The position numbers were made by a program, and so were the translations under genes. A stretch of DNA of 25,324 nt, from positions 1 through 25,324 of the forward strand of contig JAJRCP010000022.1 in assembly GCA_028678885.1 (NCBI GenBank). Direction: 5' to 3'. A model generated the notes under the pieces. It was not told the DNA's origin and ran no database searches. It saw only the letters and a list, made by a program, of their open reading frames with translations. Shown piece after piece: positions 23,881 through 25,324 of this stretch. Within the stretch, counting starts at the first letter, position 1, and the number at the start of each line of letters is the position of its first letter. Origin of the DNA: Methanomicrobiales archaeon (GTDB lineage Archaea > Halobacteriota > Methanomicrobia > Methanomicrobiales > JACTUA01).

Positions 23881-25324
23881 ATGACACTGATCACCACACT
23901 CGCCCAGTTTTCGGAAATACGTACCTCCATTAACCAAGTGGAGTACACAAACTCTTCGGAGGGACCAATCGTCCATCTCTTCGGAAGGAATGAGCTGGGG
24001 AAACTTGTGCACCTCGAAGTGACGGGTTTTCGCCCCTATTTCTACATTCCGGCGGAACAGGCAGAAAGGATGGCTCATCCACCAATGGTCGAAGTGGAAA
24101 CAGGCGTCACCTATACTTCTATCAAAGGTGTGCCACTACACCGGCTCTATACCATGAGGCCGACCGATGTGCGTGATATCCGAGAGCGGTATGAGCATTA
24201 CGAAGCAGATATCCCCTTTACCACACGGTTCATGATTGACCATGCTCTAACAAGCGGGGTGGTTGCTCCGTCATTGCATACGGACTATCACACCCTTGTG
24301 CCCGCGGATGTGCCGGCTCCTGCCCGGGTCTGTATTCTCGATATTGAGTGTGATGATTCCCGGGGATTCCCCTCCCCCGAAAAGGATCGTATCATCTGTA
24401 TCACCTGCTGGGATTCATTCGAAGATGATTATGTGACTTTTTTCCTTGAGAGCTGCACCCCGCTGGATGTGTATGCTCTGAAAGCCCGTGGAGGGTTAAA
24501 AAATGGCTGTTTCAGGGACGGGACGCATACCATCTGTTCTTATACCGATGAAAAAAAGATGCTGGAAGGGCTTATTGAATATTTTTCCCGTCGGGATCCC
24601 GATGTTGTAAGCGGATGGAACTTCCTGGGGTTCGACCTTCCTTATATTAGTAACAGGATGAGCACACTCGGACTCTCACCAGAGTCCCTCGCCCGTTTGC
24701 CGGAACGGGTAGAAAGAAGTGCCCTGCGGGGACGTGCTCTGTTTGACCTCCTGGATGCCTATAAAAAAATGCACGGAGCCCAGAAAGAGTCCTATCGCTT
24801 GGATTCGATCGCAGAAGAGGAACTGGGCGAACGAAAAGTGCGATATCAGACGACGCTCTCGCAGCTATGGAAAGAACATCCTGATAGTCTGATCGAGTAT
24901 AATTTCAAGGACGTAGAGCTCTGTGTCGCGATCGACCGGAAGAACAAGATTATCGACTTTTATCGGGAGATCGCCCGGTATGTGGGGTGCCCCCTGGACC
25001 GTACCCTGAACTCTTCAAATGTAATCGACATCTACATTCTTCGGAAGGCGCATTCTATCTTTGTACTCCCCTCCAAAGGATACGCACCGGCAGAAGAGTT
25101 TGAGGGGGCTACCGTATTTGATCCCACAAGGGGTATCAAGGAGAACGTAGTGGTACTGGACCTAAAATCGCTCTATCCCATGGCCATGATGACCATCAAT
25201 GCCTCTCCTGAGACAAAAGATCCGAAGGGAGAGTTACGGGCACCAAATGGAGTCCGGTTTCGCGACCGTCCTGATGGTCTGATACGCAGTATAATCAGCG
25301 AACTCCTTACAGAACGGGAAAAAA
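23881..25324 (+). CDS. polB: Family B DNA polymerase, C-terminus cut by window edge
   Basis: The open frame gives 481 residues before the right edge, about 60% of a typical archaeal PolB. The N-terminal domain has RPYFYIP at 51-57, in the region that holds the uracil-sensing pocket in other archaeal PolB enzymes. The 3'-5' exonuclease motifs are Exo I DIE at 154-156, Exo II WNFLGFD at 246-252 and Exo III YNFKD at 340-344, so proofreading looks intact. Polymerase motif A starts at Asp427 with SLYP at 430-433. No intein is seen up to the edge. The second catalytic Asp (YxDTD) would be beyond the window. GAGGG before the ATG and the preceding stem-loop may set translation level. Confidence 0.94.
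   Translation, partial: MTLITTLAQFSEIRTSINQVEYTNSSEGPIVHLFGRNELGKLVHLEVTGFRPYFYIPAEQAERMAHPPMVEVETGVTYTSIKGVPLHRLYTMRPTDVRDIRERYEHYEADIPFTTRFMIDHALTSGVVAPSLHTDYHTLVPADVPAPARVCILDIECDDSRGFPSPEKDRIICITCWDSFEDDYVTFFLESCTPLDVYALKARGGLKNGCFRDGTHTICSYTDEKKMLEGLIEYFSRRDPDVVSGWNFLGFDLPYISNRMSTLGLSPESLARLPERVERSALRGRALFDLLDAYKKMHGAQKESYRLDSIAEEELGERKVRYQTTLSQLWKEHPDSLIEYNFKDVELCVAIDRKNKIIDFYREIARYVGCPLDRTLNSSNVIDIYILRKAHSIFVLPSKGYAPAEEFEGATVFDPTRGIKENVVVLDLKSLYPMAMMTINASPETKDPKGELRAPNGVRFRDRPDGLIRSIISELLTEREK

Noticed and set aside
1..25324. Search by eye for CRISPR repeats, transposases, integrases, tRNA and rRNA genes.
   Set aside because: No spaced direct repeats, no terminal inverted repeats with a recombinase, and no tRNA T-arm pattern with a cloverleaf were found.

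Overview
The window looks like ordinary chromosomal DNA of a methanogenic euryarchaeon, most likely Methanomicrobia (order Methanomicrobiales is my inference from overall gene content, not a database result). Archaeal marks are a threonyl-tRNA synthetase with the archaea-type N-terminal editing domain, geranylgeranylglyceryl phosphate synthase for ether lipids, an archaeal-type TrmJ, GatCAB, a family B DNA polymerase, family 4 uracil-DNA glycosylase, and several genes with a TATA-like box about 25 bases before the start codon and no ribosome binding site (candidate leaderless mRNAs). I see no transposase, integrase, CRISPR array, tRNA or rRNA.

Layout. (1) 1-1345, minus strand: an aspartase/fumarase-superfamily gene cut by the left edge. 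(2) 1613-3274, plus: a small coiled-coil protein, Fpg DNA glycosylase and family 4 UDG, packed as a base-excision-repair cluster. (3) 3278-3979, minus: a metallo-beta-lactamase-fold hydrolase. (4) 16220 down to 4231, minus: ten tightly packed genes, purB, a glutaminase-less asparagine-synthase-like gene, gatC, gatA, gatB, topA, GGGP synthase, trmJ, dcd, thrS. The first seven are joined by overlaps or gaps of 4 bases or fewer. (5) 16479-20300, plus: XPD/DinG-like helicase overlapping an O6-alkylguanine-DNA alkyltransferase, then a MobA-like nucleotidyltransferase and a SAM methyltransferase linked by ATGA junctions. (6) 20505-22933, minus: msrB and the pyrK/pyrD pair of a class 1B dihydroorotate dehydrogenase. 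(7) 22981 to the right edge, plus: malate dehydrogenase and a family B DNA polymerase cut by the edge.

How the genes fit together. The long minus-strand cluster combines purine synthesis, amide transfer for Asn/Gln-tRNA, chromosome topology, membrane lipid synthesis, tRNA modification, dUMP supply and threonine charging, so it is a growth or information-processing string rather than one pathway. DNA repair recurs: Fpg, UDG, the Fe-S helicase, the alkyltransferase and dcd (which supplies dUMP; any additional dUTPase activity would also limit the uracil that UDG removes). Aspartase and PurB both involve fumarate, and malate dehydrogenase belongs to the same C4-acid network.

I did not find a clear previously undescribed multi-gene system. 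The best leads are the glutaminase-less asparagine synthase coupled to gatCAB, the helix-hairpin-helix-rich tail of topoisomerase I, the small coiled-coil protein heading the repair cluster, one A/T box that could serve both pyrD and mdh as leaderless promoters, and a 27-codon ORF with ATGA overlaps at both ends.
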